A stretch of DNA of 64,000 bases from Streptomyces sp. LX-29 (lineage in GTDB: Bacteria; Actinomycetota; Actinomycetes; Streptomycetales; Streptomycetaceae). The stretch spans positions 6,023,559 to 6,087,558 of the forward strand of contig NZ_CP089746.1 in the NCBI RefSeq assembly GCF_029541745.1, in the 5' to 3' direction. Position 1 is the stretch's first letter, and each line of letters starts with the position of its first letter. The notes below the pieces were generated by a model that ran no database searches, was not told where the DNA came from, and was given only the letters and a program-made list of their open reading frames with translations. This document shows positions 32,895 to 40,574 of the stretch, in pieces. Both the position numbers and the translations under genes were made by a program.

Positions 32895-33989
32895 GTGCAT
32901 GTCGTACTCGCCGGTGGGGGGACCGCCGGCCACATCGAGCCCGCGCTCGCCCTCGCGGACGCCCTGCGCAGGCAGGACCCGAGCGTGGGGATCACGGCGC
33001 TCGGCACCGAGCGGGGTCTTGAGACCCGACTCGTGCCCGAGCGGGGCTACGAACTCGGGCTGATCCCGGCCGTTCCGCTGCCCCGCAGGCCCACGCCCGA
33101 ACTGATCACCGTCCCCGGACGACTGCGCGGCACCATCAAGGCCGCCGAGCAGATCCTGGAGCGCACCAAGGCCGACTGCGTGGTCGGCTTCGGCGGTTAT
33201 GTGGCCCTGCCCGGCTATCTGGCCGCCAAGCGGCTCGGCGTGCCGATCGTGGTGCACGAGGCGAACGCCCGCCCCGGCCTGGCCAACAAGATCGGCTCGC
33301 GCTACGCCAAGCACGTCGCGGTCAGCACCCCGGACAGCAAGCTGCGCAACGCCCGCTACGTCGGCATCCCGCTGCGCCGCTCGATCGCCACCCTGGACCG
33401 CGCGGCGGTCCGCCCCGAGGCCCGCGCGGCCTTCGGCCTCGACCCCAACCTGCCCACGCTGCTCGTCTCCGGCGGCTCGCAGGGCGCCCGCAGACTCAAC
33501 GAGGTCGTCCAGGCCGTCGCCCCCTTCCTTCAGCGCGCGGGAATCCAGATCCTGCACGCGGTCGGCCCCAAGAACGAACTGCCGCACGTCGACAACATGC
33601 CCGGAATGCCGCCGTACATCCCGGTATCGTACGTGGACCGTATGGACCTCGCGTATGCGGCGGCGGACATGATGCTCTGCCGCGCGGGCGCGATGACCGT
33701 CGCCGAACTGTCCGCCGTCGGGCTGCCGGCCGCCTATGTCCCGCTGCCGATCGGCAACGGCGAACAGCGGCTCAACGCCCAGCCGGTGGTCAAGGCGGGC
33801 GGCGGACTGCTGGTCGACGACGCCGAACTGACGCCCGAGTGGGTCCAGAACGAGGTGCTCCCGGTGCTCTCCGACCCGCACCGGCTGTACGAGATGTCCC
33901 GGCACGCCGCCGAGTTCGGTCGCCGGGACGCCGACGAGCTGCTCGTCGGCATGGTGTACGAGGCGATCGCCGCCCGCCGCCAGGGGTGA
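32895..33989 (+). CDS. murG: Lipid II synthase MurG
   Basis: MurG transfers GlcNAc to lipid I, giving lipid II. The 364-residue GT-B enzyme begins with HVVLAGGGTAGHIEPALALAD, the glycine-rich lipid-substrate loop, and has VGFGGYVALPGYLAAK, VVHEANARPGLANK, LLVSGGSQGARRLNE and CRAGAMTVAEL with PIGNGEQRLNAQPV for UDP-GlcNAc binding. In many other phyla murC follows here; instead ftsQ follows directly. Confidence 0.96.
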   Translation: MHVVLAGGGTAGHIEPALALADALRRQDPSVGITALGTERGLETRLVPERGYELGLIPAVPLPRRPTPELITVPGRLRGTIKAAEQILERTKADCVVGFGGYVALPGYLAAKRLGVPIVVHEANARPGLANKIGSRYAKHVAVSTPDSKLRNARYVGIPLRRSIATLDRAAVRPEARAAFGLDPNLPTLLVSGGSQGARRLNEVVQAVAPFLQRAGIQILHAVGPKNELPHVDNMPGMPPYIPVSYVDRMDLAYAAADMMLCRAGAMTVAELSAVGLPAAYVPLPIGNGEQRLNAQPVVKAGGGLLVDDAELTPEWVQNEVLPVLSDPHRLYEMSRHAAEFGRRDADELLVGMVYEAIAARRQG

Positions 33990-34052
33990 GCGGGCGGCTC
34001 GCCGCCAGGCGCGAGCAGGCGCGCGGAGCAGCGCGCGAGAAGGCAGGGATGC

Positions 34053-34850
34053 GTGGCCGGATCGACGACCGCCCGACGCGGTGACCGCAAGGCGTCGCCG
34101 TCCGGCCCGCGGCCGCGGGTGCTGCGCGCCCGCCGCCGGCTGCGGCTGCCACGGCGCCGCACCCTGGTGTTGACCGGCGTGGCCACCGTGCTGCTCGGCG
34201 CCGGCGTGGTCTGGGCGCTCTACGGCTCGGACTGGCTGCGGGCCGAACGGGTGAAAGTCAGCGGCACGGACGTCCTGTCATCCCATCAGGTGCGCGAGGC
34301 CGCGGACGTGCCGCTGGGCTCCCCGATGGTCTCCCTGGACACCGCGGCGATCGAGCGCAGGCTGCGGAAGCGGCTGCCCCGGATCGACGAGGTCGAGGTG
34401 GAGCGGTCATGGCCGCACACCATCAGTCTCAAAGTGACCGAACGACAACCGGAAGCGGTTATCAAGTCGGGCGGAAAGTTCATCGAAGTGGACGCCAAGG
34501 GTGTGCGATTCGCCACCGTGGCCCGCGCCCCCAAGGGGGTGCCCCGGCTGGAAATGGACATCCGGCCATCGCCGGGTTCCCGCCGTTTCGGCGCCGACCG
34601 GCTGCGCCGTGAGGCGATGCGCGCCGCCTCCCGCCTCCCCGCCGCGGTCGACCGGGACACCCGGGTGATCCGGGTGCGCTCGTACGACTCGATCACTCTG
34701 GAACTGACCGGGGGGCGCACGGTGGTGTGGGGGAGCGGGGAGCGCGGCGCGGCGAAGGCCGACGCGCTGACCGCGCTGATGAAGGCGGCGCCCGACGCGA
34801 AGCGGTTCGACGTCAGTGCCCCGAGCGCCCCCGCGGTGGCCGATAGTTGA
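34053..34850 (+). CDS. ftsQ: Divisome protein FtsQ (DivIB)
   Basis: A 265-residue bitopic protein with a basic cytoplasmic N terminus, one helix at about residues 38-58 (LVLTGVATVLLGAGVVWALY), a POTRA domain (VKVSGTDVLSSHQVREAADV) and a beta domain. It links FtsL/DivIC to the septal synthase. The GTG start was chosen for its position 63 bases after murG; the ribosome site is weak. Some Streptomyces ftsZ promoters are known to lie near the end of ftsQ, matching the elements seen just downstream. Confidence 0.92.
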   Translation: MAGSTTARRGDRKASPSGPRPRVLRARRRLRLPRRRTLVLTGVATVLLGAGVVWALYGSDWLRAERVKVSGTDVLSSHQVREAADVPLGSPMVSLDTAAIERRLRKRLPRIDEVEVERSWPHTISLKVTERQPEAVIKSGGKFIEVDAKGVRFATVARAPKGVPRLEMDIRPSPGSRRFGADRLRREAMRAASRLPAAVDRDTRVIRVRSYDSITLELTGGRTVVWGSGERGAAKADALTALMKAAPDAKRFDVSAPSAPAVADS

Positions 34851-34884
34851 CGTGGGCGCACATCGCGACGGGCCGGCACCCTGG

Positions 34885-34976
34885 TTGGCTACCCTCAGGG
34901 GTGATCACATAGGGTGAAAAGAAAAACGGGAGGTTCGGCGTGTTCATTGAACGCGCGCCACTTGTCGACTTAGTGT
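34885..34976 (+). promoter_or_regulatory. Two candidate ftsZ promoters
   Basis: Upstream candidate: TTGGCT (34885-34890), 19-base spacer, TAGGGT (34910-34915), with the palindrome GTGATCAC in the spacer. Downstream candidate: TTGAAC (34947-34952), 18-base spacer, TAGTGT (34971-34976), a good vegetative-type match. Several ftsZ promoters, one developmentally controlled, are established in Streptomyces; which of these corresponds to which cannot be read from sequence alone. Confidence 0.6.
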
Positions 34977-34977
34977 C

Positions 34978-35037
34978 CTGTTCCGAAGAATCAAAGGAAC
35001 AGCGGCACTAGTAACCCTAAACTTCAGCGTTAGGGTT
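34978..35037 (+). promoter_or_regulatory. Two adjacent hairpins in the ftsZ leader
   Basis: CTGTTCC (34978-34984) pairs with GGAACAG (34996-35002), loop 11. AACCCTAA (35013-35020) pairs with TTAGGGTT (35030-35037), loop ACTTCAGCG. Both stems are perfect and lie between the promoter and the ftsZ GTG at 35133. The relatively AT-rich sequence stands out from the surroundings. Confidence 0.65.
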
Positions 35038-35132
35038 GGGGTCGACTCAGAGGACCACCCCATTCGGCATCCGTCGGCGCACCGCAGCAACTGCGGCGTG
35101 GCGACACGTAATCGAGGCGAGAGGCCTTCGAC

Positions 35133-36371
35133 GTGGCAGCACCGCAGAACTACCTCGCAGTCATCAAGGTCGTCGGCATCGGCGGCGGTGGCGTCAACGC
35201 CATCAACCGGATGATCGAGGTCGGGCTCAAGGGCGTCGAGTTCATCGCGATCAACACCGATGCGCAGGCCCTGCTGATGAGCGACGCGGACGTCAAGCTC
35301 GACGTCGGTCGCGAGCTCACCCGCGGCCTCGGCGCGGGAGCCAACCCCGAGGTCGGCCGGAAGGCGGCCGAGGACCACCGCGAGGAGATCGAGGAGGTCC
35401 TCAAGGGGGCCGACATGGTCTTCGTGACCGCGGGCGAGGGCGGCGGCACCGGCACCGGCGGCGCCCCCGTGGTCGCCAACATCGCCCGCTCGCTGGGCGC
35501 CCTGACGATCGGTGTGGTCACCCGACCGTTCACCTTCGAGGGCCGTCGCCGCGCCAACCAGGCCGAGGACGGCATCGCGCAGCTGCGCGACGAGGTCGAC
35601 ACCCTCATCGTGATCCCCAACGACCGGCTGCTCTCCATCTCGGACCGTCAGGTGAGCGTGCTCGACGCGTTCAAGTCGGCGGACCAGGTGCTGCTCTCCG
35701 GTGTCCAGGGCATCACCGACCTGATCACCACCCCGGGTCTGATCAACCTCGACTTCGCGGACGTCAAGTCCGTGATGTCCGAGGCCGGCTCGGCGCTGAT
35801 GGGCATCGGCTCGGCGCGCGGCGACGACCGCGCGGTGGCCGCGGCCGAGATGGCGATCTCCTCGCCGCTGCTGGAGGCGTCCATCGACGGCGCCCGCGGC
35901 GTGCTGCTCTCCATCTCCGGCGGCTCCGACCTCGGTCTGTTCGAGATCAACGAGGCCGCGCAGCTGGTCAGCGAGGCCGCGCACCCCGAGGCGAACATCA
36001 TCTTCGGTGCGGTCATCGACGACGCGCTCGGCGACGAGGTCCGCGTCACCGTCATCGCGGCCGGATTCGACGGCGGCCAGCCGCCCGCGAAGAACCGCGA
36101 CAAGGTGCTCGGCTCCTACGGCGGCGGTGGCCGGGAGGAGTCCGGCAGCGGCACCGCGAGCCGGCCGTCCGCCCCGGTCGAGCCCGTCCGCCCGTCCTTC
36201 GGCGGCCTCGGCGGCGTCACCCCGCGCGAGGAGGAGGAGCCGGCTCCCGCCGAGCGCGCTCCGATCGCCGAGGTCCCGCCGCCCCCGGTGGCCACCCCGC
36301 AGGTCCCGGCCGCCCGTCCCTACCAGGACAGCCAGGCCGAGGAGCTGGACGTCCCGGACTTCCTCAAGTAA
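35133..36371 (+). CDS. ftsZ: Cell division GTPase FtsZ
   Basis: FtsZ is the tubulin homologue that forms the Z-ring; in Streptomyces it makes vegetative cross-walls and the ladders of sporulation septa. The 412-residue protein has IGGGGVNAINRMIE, the tubulin signature GGGTGTG (103-109), the T7-loop segment NLDFADVKSVM for GTP hydrolysis across the protofilament, a variable Pro/Glu-rich linker (about 320-400) and the conserved C-terminal peptide ending DVPDFLK that binds partners such as SepF. Start GTG at 35133. Confidence 0.98.
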   Translation: MAAPQNYLAVIKVVGIGGGGVNAINRMIEVGLKGVEFIAINTDAQALLMSDADVKLDVGRELTRGLGAGANPEVGRKAAEDHREEIEEVLKGADMVFVTAGEGGGTGTGGAPVVANIARSLGALTIGVVTRPFTFEGRRRANQAEDGIAQLRDEVDTLIVIPNDRLLSISDRQVSVLDAFKSADQVLLSGVQGITDLITTPGLINLDFADVKSVMSEAGSALMGIGSARGDDRAVAAAEMAISSPLLEASIDGARGVLLSISGGSDLGLFEINEAAQLVSEAAHPEANIIFGAVIDDALGDEVRVTVIAAGFDGGQPPAKNRDKVLGSYGGGGREESGSGTASRPSAPVEPVRPSFGGLGGVTPREEEEPAPAERAPIAEVPPPPVATPQVPAARPYQDSQAEELDVPDFLK

Positions 36372-36424
36372 GACCGCGGATCCGACGGGACGACAGAGCG
36401 ACATCGTGATAGTGACAGCGTGAC

Positions 36425-37156
36425 GTGATAGGGCAACAGCACGAAGCGAGCGGCGCGCACTTCGCCTTCACCGACCGGTGGGGTGGGGTGAGCGCCGCTC
36501 CGTATGAGGCGCTCAACCTGGGCGGGGCGGTCGGCGACGACCCCGCCGCCGTACTGGCCAACCGCGAGCGGGTCGCGGTGGAGCTCGGCCTCGACCCGGC
36601 GTCGGTGGTCTGGATGAACCAGGTGCACGGTCGGGACGTCGCCGTCGTGGACGGTCCCTGGGGCACCGACGCGGTGCCCGCCGTGGACGCCGTGGTGACG
36701 GCGCGTCGGGGGTTGGCGCTCGCCGTGCTCACCGCCGACTGCACCCCGGTGCTGCTGGCCGACCCGGAGGCGGGCGTCGCCGGAGCGGCGCACTCCGGAC
36801 GACCGGGGCTGGTGGCCGGGGTGGTGCCCGCGGTCGTGGCGGCGATGCTGGAGCTGGGTGCCGATCCCGCCCGGATCGTGGCGCACACCGGACCCGCGGT
36901 CTGCGGACGCTGCTACGAGGTCCCCGAGGCGATGCGGGCCGCGGTGGCCGAGGTCGTTCCGGAGGCATGGTCCGAGACCAGCTGGGGGACCCCGGCGGTG
37001 GATGTGACCGCGGGAGTGCACGCCCAACTTGCCCGACTTGGCATTGAAATCGGTGGACAATCTCACATCTGCACGCTGGAGTCGGCGGACCACTTCTCCT
37101 ACCGACGCGAGCGCACCACCGGGCGGCTCGCCAGCTATGTCTGGTTGGACGGCTGA
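36425..37156 (+). CDS. pgeF: Peptidoglycan editing factor family protein PgeF (YlmD/YfiH)
   Basis: A 243-residue copper/laccase-like-fold protein of the family that removes misincorporated amino acids from peptidoglycan precursors. It shows NLGGAVGDD, MNQVHGRDV with the metal-binding His, TADCTPVLLAD with the Cys, GAAHSGRPG with the second His, and HTGPAVCGRCYEV. In other members AAHSG is followed by a Trp (AAHAGWRG); here it is Arg-Pro-Gly. It sits between ftsZ and yggS, the conserved Gram-positive order. Confidence 0.9.
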   Translation: MIGQQHEASGAHFAFTDRWGGVSAAPYEALNLGGAVGDDPAAVLANRERVAVELGLDPASVVWMNQVHGRDVAVVDGPWGTDAVPAVDAVVTARRGLALAVLTADCTPVLLADPEAGVAGAAHSGRPGLVAGVVPAVVAAMLELGADPARIVAHTGPAVCGRCYEVPEAMRAAVAEVVPEAWSETSWGTPAVDVTAGVHAQLARLGIEIGGQSHICTLESADHFSYRRERTTGRLASYVWLDG

Positions 37157-37160
37157 AACT

Positions 37161-37907
37161 GTGACGGATCTGACGGGTGTGACCGACCTGACGGGCCGCA
37201 AGGCCGAACTCGCCGCGAACCTGGCGCGGGTGGAGGAACGTATCTCTGCCGCCTGCGCCGCGGCCGGCCGCGATCGCGACGAGGTGACCCTGATCGTGGT
37301 CACCAAGACCTACCCGGCGAGCGATGTCCGACTGCTCGCGGAGTTGGGCGTCCGACAGGTGGCGGAGAACCGGGACCAGGAGGCTGCGGGCAAGGCCGCC
37401 GAGTGCGCTGATCTGTCCCTTAACTGGCACTTCGTCGGGCAATTGCAGACAAACAAGGTTCGTTCGGTGGCGAGTTATGCCGATGTGGTGCAGTCCGTCG
37501 ACCGGAAGCGACTGGTTGAGGCGCTGTCCGCGGCGGCGGTCCGAGCCGGCCGCGAGCTGGACTGCCTGATCCAGGTGGCGTTTGACGCCGAGTCGGGCCA
37601 GCGCTCGGGGCGCGGCGGCGTCGCCCCCGACGGCGTGCCGGAGCTGGCCGAGGTGATCGCCGAGGCCCAAGGGCTGCGACCGGCCGGGCTCATGACGGTC
37701 GCGCCCCTGGTCGGAGAGTACGCGGGACGCCCCCGGGCGGCGTTCGATCGACTGTTGGAAATCTCATCCAGCCTGCGCATGGCTCATCCTGCTGCGAACA
37801 TGGTCTCGGCAGGCATGAGCGCGGACCTCGAGGAAGCGGTGGCCGCGGGGGCGACACATGTGCGCGTCGGCACCGCGGTACTCGGAGTCCGACCCAGGCT
37901 CGGGTAA
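37161..37907 (+). CDS. YggS-family pyridoxal phosphate homeostasis protein
   Basis: A 248-residue alanine-racemase-like TIM-barrel PLP protein (YlmE/YggS, PLPBP). The PLP lysine lies in LIVVTKTYPASDV, followed by VAENRDQEAAGKAAE, WHFVGQLQTNKVR, and late SAGMSADLEEAVAAGATHVRVGTAVLG. The family keeps PLP levels balanced and has no clear catalytic activity. The GTG at 37161 is four bases after the pgeF stop; an ATG at 37137 inside pgeF would add eight residues. Confidence 0.92.
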   Translation: MTDLTGVTDLTGRKAELAANLARVEERISAACAAAGRDRDEVTLIVVTKTYPASDVRLLAELGVRQVAENRDQEAAGKAAECADLSLNWHFVGQLQTNKVRSVASYADVVQSVDRKRLVEALSAAAVRAGRELDCLIQVAFDAESGQRSGRGGVAPDGVPELAEVIAEAQGLRPAGLMTVAPLVGEYAGRPRAAFDRLLEISSSLRMAHPAANMVSAGMSADLEEAVAAGATHVRVGTAVLGVRPRLG

Positions 37908-38030
37908 CGTCGCCAAGAAGTCGGACCACAGCAGAAAATATGGTCATTACCGTCAAAAGACGGGCAGGCCGCGTGGATCCACGGCATCCGGTGGCGGAGC
38001 CGATCCACCACAGAGCGGAGGACGCAGAGC

Positions 38031-38642
38031 ATGGCCGGCGCGATGCGCAAGATGGCGGTCTACCTCGGCCTCGTGGAGGACGATGGGTACGACGGCCGGG
38101 GCTTCGACCCCGACGACGACTTCGAGCCCGAACCGGAGCCCGAGCGGGACCGTCGACGGCACGAGACCACGCCCGAACGGCGCCCGGAACGGGACGAATC
38201 GGTACGGGTCGTCCATCCGCCCGCACAGCGTGAACCGGCTCCGCTCGTAGCGGAAAGCGGACGACCCGCCCGAATCGCACCCGTGGCGTCCATCACACCT
38301 GAACGTCAGAACCTGGAGAAGAACGCACCGGTGATCATGCCCAAGGTTGTGTCCGAGCGGGAGCCGTACCGCATCACCACGCTTCACCCCCGGACCTACA
38401 ACGAAGCCCGTACCATCGGGGAACACTTCCGCGAGGGCACTCCGGTGATCATGAATCTGACGGAGATGGACGACACCGACGCGAAGCGACTTGTCGACTT
38501 TGCGGCCGGTCTGGTCTTCGGCCTCCACGGGAGTATTGAGCGGGTGACCCAGAAGGTGTTCCTGTTGTCTCCTGCTAACGTCGATGTCACGGCGGAGGAC
38601 AAGGCCCGTATCGCAGAGGGCGGGTTCTTCAACCAAAGCTGA
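38031..38642 (+). CDS. sepF: Z-ring membrane anchor SepF
   Basis: SepF tethers FtsZ to the membrane; it is especially important where ftsA is missing, as here. The 203-residue protein starts with an amphipathic membrane-targeting helix (MAGAMRKMAVYLGLVED), has an acidic/basic linker (residues 20-95), and ends in the SepF core: ITTLHPRTYNEARTIGEHFR, VIMNLTEMDDTDAKRLVDFAAGL and GSIERVTQKVFLLSPANV. It sits in its conserved position between yggS and yggT. Confidence 0.96.
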   Translation: MAGAMRKMAVYLGLVEDDGYDGRGFDPDDDFEPEPEPERDRRRHETTPERRPERDESVRVVHPPAQREPAPLVAESGRPARIAPVASITPERQNLEKNAPVIMPKVVSEREPYRITTLHPRTYNEARTIGEHFREGTPVIMNLTEMDDTDAKRLVDFAAGLVFGLHGSIERVTQKVFLLSPANVDVTAEDKARIAEGGFFNQS

Positions 38643-38716
38643 GACGCAGCACCGGTGGCACCGAGTCACAGACGGCCTTCAGGCCGCGTACGAGCAAGGG
38701 GAGAGGGAAGCGCGGG

Positions 38717-39013
38717 ATGGACATCGCACTGCAGGTGATCTACATCGCGCTGTATTGCTTCCTGATCGTGCTGATCTTCCGACTGGTGATGGACTATGTC
38801 TTCCAGTTCGCCCGCTCGTGGCAACCCGGCAAGGCGATGGTGGTCGTTCTGGAGGCCGCCTACACTGTCACCGATCCGCCACTGAAGCTTCTGCGGCGGT
38901 TCATCCCGCCGCTGCGTCTCGGGGGCGTGGCGCTCGACCTGTCCTTCTTCGTACTGATGATCATCGTCTGGATTCTGATCACCGTCGTGAGCAACCTTGC
39001 GAGCAGCGTGTGA
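38717..39013 (+). CDS. YggT-family membrane protein
   Basis: A 98-residue protein with two hydrophobic helices (about residues 3-23 and 70-95), separated by the family motif VTDPPLKLLRRFIPPLRLGGVALDLSFF, seen as TDPPLKLLRRFIPP then GGVALDLSFF. YggT proteins usually lie between sepF and divIVA in Gram-positive bacteria; their role is unclear. GGGGAGAGGG upstream is a strong ribosome site. Confidence 0.92.
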   Translation: MDIALQVIYIALYCFLIVLIFRLVMDYVFQFARSWQPGKAMVVVLEAAYTVTDPPLKLLRRFIPPLRLGGVALDLSFFVLMIIVWILITVVSNLASSV

Positions 39014-39062
39014 ACGAGACGGTCTTGCCGATTGCCGACGACTACGTTGAGGTGAAGTAGAG

Positions 39063-40235
39063 ATGCCGTTGACCCCCGAGGACGTGCGGAACAAGCAGTT
39101 CACGACCGTCCGCCTCCGAGAAGGCTATGACGAGGACGAGGTCGATGCGTTCCTCGACGAGGTCGAGGCCGAGCTGACCCGACTGCTGCGCGAGAACGAG
39201 GACCTGCGGGCCAAGCTGGCCGCGGCGACCCGTGCCGCCGCGCAGAACCAGCAGCAGGGTATGCGTAAACCGCCGGAGCCGCAGGATCGCCCCGGCGCTC
39301 CGGTGCCCGCCGCCATATCCGGACCGCAGCCGGTGCCGCCCCAGCAGCAGCAGATGGGCGGCCCGCCCCAACTGCCGGGTGGTGCCCCCCAGCTGCCCGC
39401 CGGCACCGGTGGTCCCGGTCCGATGGGCCAGCAGGGTCCGATGGGCGGCCCCGGTCCCATGGGTGGCCCCATGGGCGGCCCGATGGGCCCCGGCCCGATG
39501 GGTCAGCAGGGTCCGATGGGTCAGGGCCCGATGGGCCAGCAGGGTCCGATGGGTCAGCAGAGCCCGATGGGTCAGCAGGGTCCGATGGGCGGTCCCGGCC
39601 CGCAGCTGCCGCAGCCGGGCCAGGGCCCGGGCGGTGACAGCGCCGCGCGCGTGCTCTCCCTGGCGCAGCAGACCGCCGACCAGGCGATCGCGGAGGCCCG
39701 TTCCGAGGCCAACAAGATCGTCGGCGAGGCGCGCAGCCGTGCCGAGGGCCTGGAGCGCGACGCACGCGCCAAGGCGGACGCCCTGGAGCGGGACGCTCAG
39801 GAGAAGCACCGCGTCGCGATGGGCTCCCTGGAGTCCGCTCGCGCCACGCTGGAGCGCAAGGTCGAGGACCTGCGCGGCTTCGAGCGCGAGTACCGCACGC
39901 GACTGAAGTCGTACCTGGAGAGCCAGCTGCGTCAGCTGGAGAACCAGGCCGACGACTCGCTGGCCCCGCCGCGCACCCCGGCGACCGCCTCGCTGCCGCC
40001 GTCCCCGTCGATGGCCTCCGCCGGCGCCAGCCCGATGGGCGGCCACACCATGGGCGGCAACCAGTCCATGGGCGGCAACCAGCCGATGGGCGGCGCCCCG
40101 TCCTACGGTGGTCAGCAGCAGATGTCCCCGGCGATGACCCAGCCGATGGCACCGGTGCGGCCGCAGAGCCCGCAGCCGATGCAGCAGGCGCCGAGCCCGA
40201 TGCGTGGCTTCCTCATCGACGAGGACGACAACTAG
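39063..40235 (+). CDS. divIVA: Polar growth protein DivIVA (Wag31-like)
   Basis: DivIVA marks hyphal tips and branch points and recruits the apical wall-synthesis machinery in Streptomyces. The 390-residue protein has the N-terminal membrane-binding domain MPLTPEDVRNKQFTTVRLR with the first coiled coil, then a long low-complexity linker (about residues 60-200) rich in GPMGQQ and GGPMG repeats, a second long coiled coil (ARVLSLAQQTADQAIAEARS onward), and a Met/Gly/Pro-rich tail ending MRGFLIDEDDN. A perfect terminator follows, so this ends the dcw-linked transcription region. Confidence 0.97.
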   Translation: MPLTPEDVRNKQFTTVRLREGYDEDEVDAFLDEVEAELTRLLRENEDLRAKLAAATRAAAQNQQQGMRKPPEPQDRPGAPVPAAISGPQPVPPQQQQMGGPPQLPGGAPQLPAGTGGPGPMGQQGPMGGPGPMGGPMGGPMGPGPMGQQGPMGQGPMGQQGPMGQQSPMGQQGPMGGPGPQLPQPGQGPGGDSAARVLSLAQQTADQAIAEARSEANKIVGEARSRAEGLERDARAKADALERDAQEKHRVAMGSLESARATLERKVEDLRGFEREYRTRLKSYLESQLRQLENQADDSLAPPRTPATASLPPSPSMASAGASPMGGHTMGGNQSMGGNQPMGGAPSYGGQQQMSPAMTQPMAPVRPQSPQPMQQAPSPMRGFLIDEDDN

Positions 40236-40265
40236 TCGCTGGGCGCTGAGCCGCAGCGGGTCTTT

Positions 40266-40309
40266 ACGGGCCGGGGCCCCTGGGAGTGATCCCAGGGGCC
40301 CCGGCCCGT
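40266..40309 (+). terminator. Perfect 20-bp hairpin terminator after divIVA
   Basis: The arms at 40266-40285 (starting ACGGGCCGGGG) and 40290-40309 are perfectly complementary over 20 bases, with loop GTGA, a GNRA-type tetraloop. It lies 30 bases after the divIVA stop. Confidence 0.92.
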
Positions 40310-40513
40310 TGTGCGCGCCCTGGGCGGCCGCCGTTGGGCTCCTCGTCCCGACGACGACACCGCGCGTCGTCGGGCACCGCCGGGTCGCGGCGTCGTGGTC
40401 GCGCGCCGTTGCGGCGGGCTGCTTCCACCGCCGTGCGGAGGGCGGTCGGGGACCCGAGGGTCGGCCGGGAGGCACGTGGCCAGGGGGAATGCCCGGGGCC
40501 GGCCAGGAGAACG

Positions 40514-40554
40514 CCCGAGGGCCCGGCCGGAGGAAATCCGGCCGGGCCCTCGGG
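40514..40554 (-). terminator. Perfect 18-bp hairpin terminator after ileS
   Basis: CCCGAGGGCCCGGCCGGA (40514-40531) and its exact complement (40537-40554), loop GGAAA on the plus strand. It lies 20 bases beyond the ileS stop and separates the convergent divIVA and ileS genes. Between the two hairpins, 40310-40513, I see no gene. Confidence 0.88.
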
Positions 40555-40574
40555 GGAGCGCCTCGCGGCAGCGG

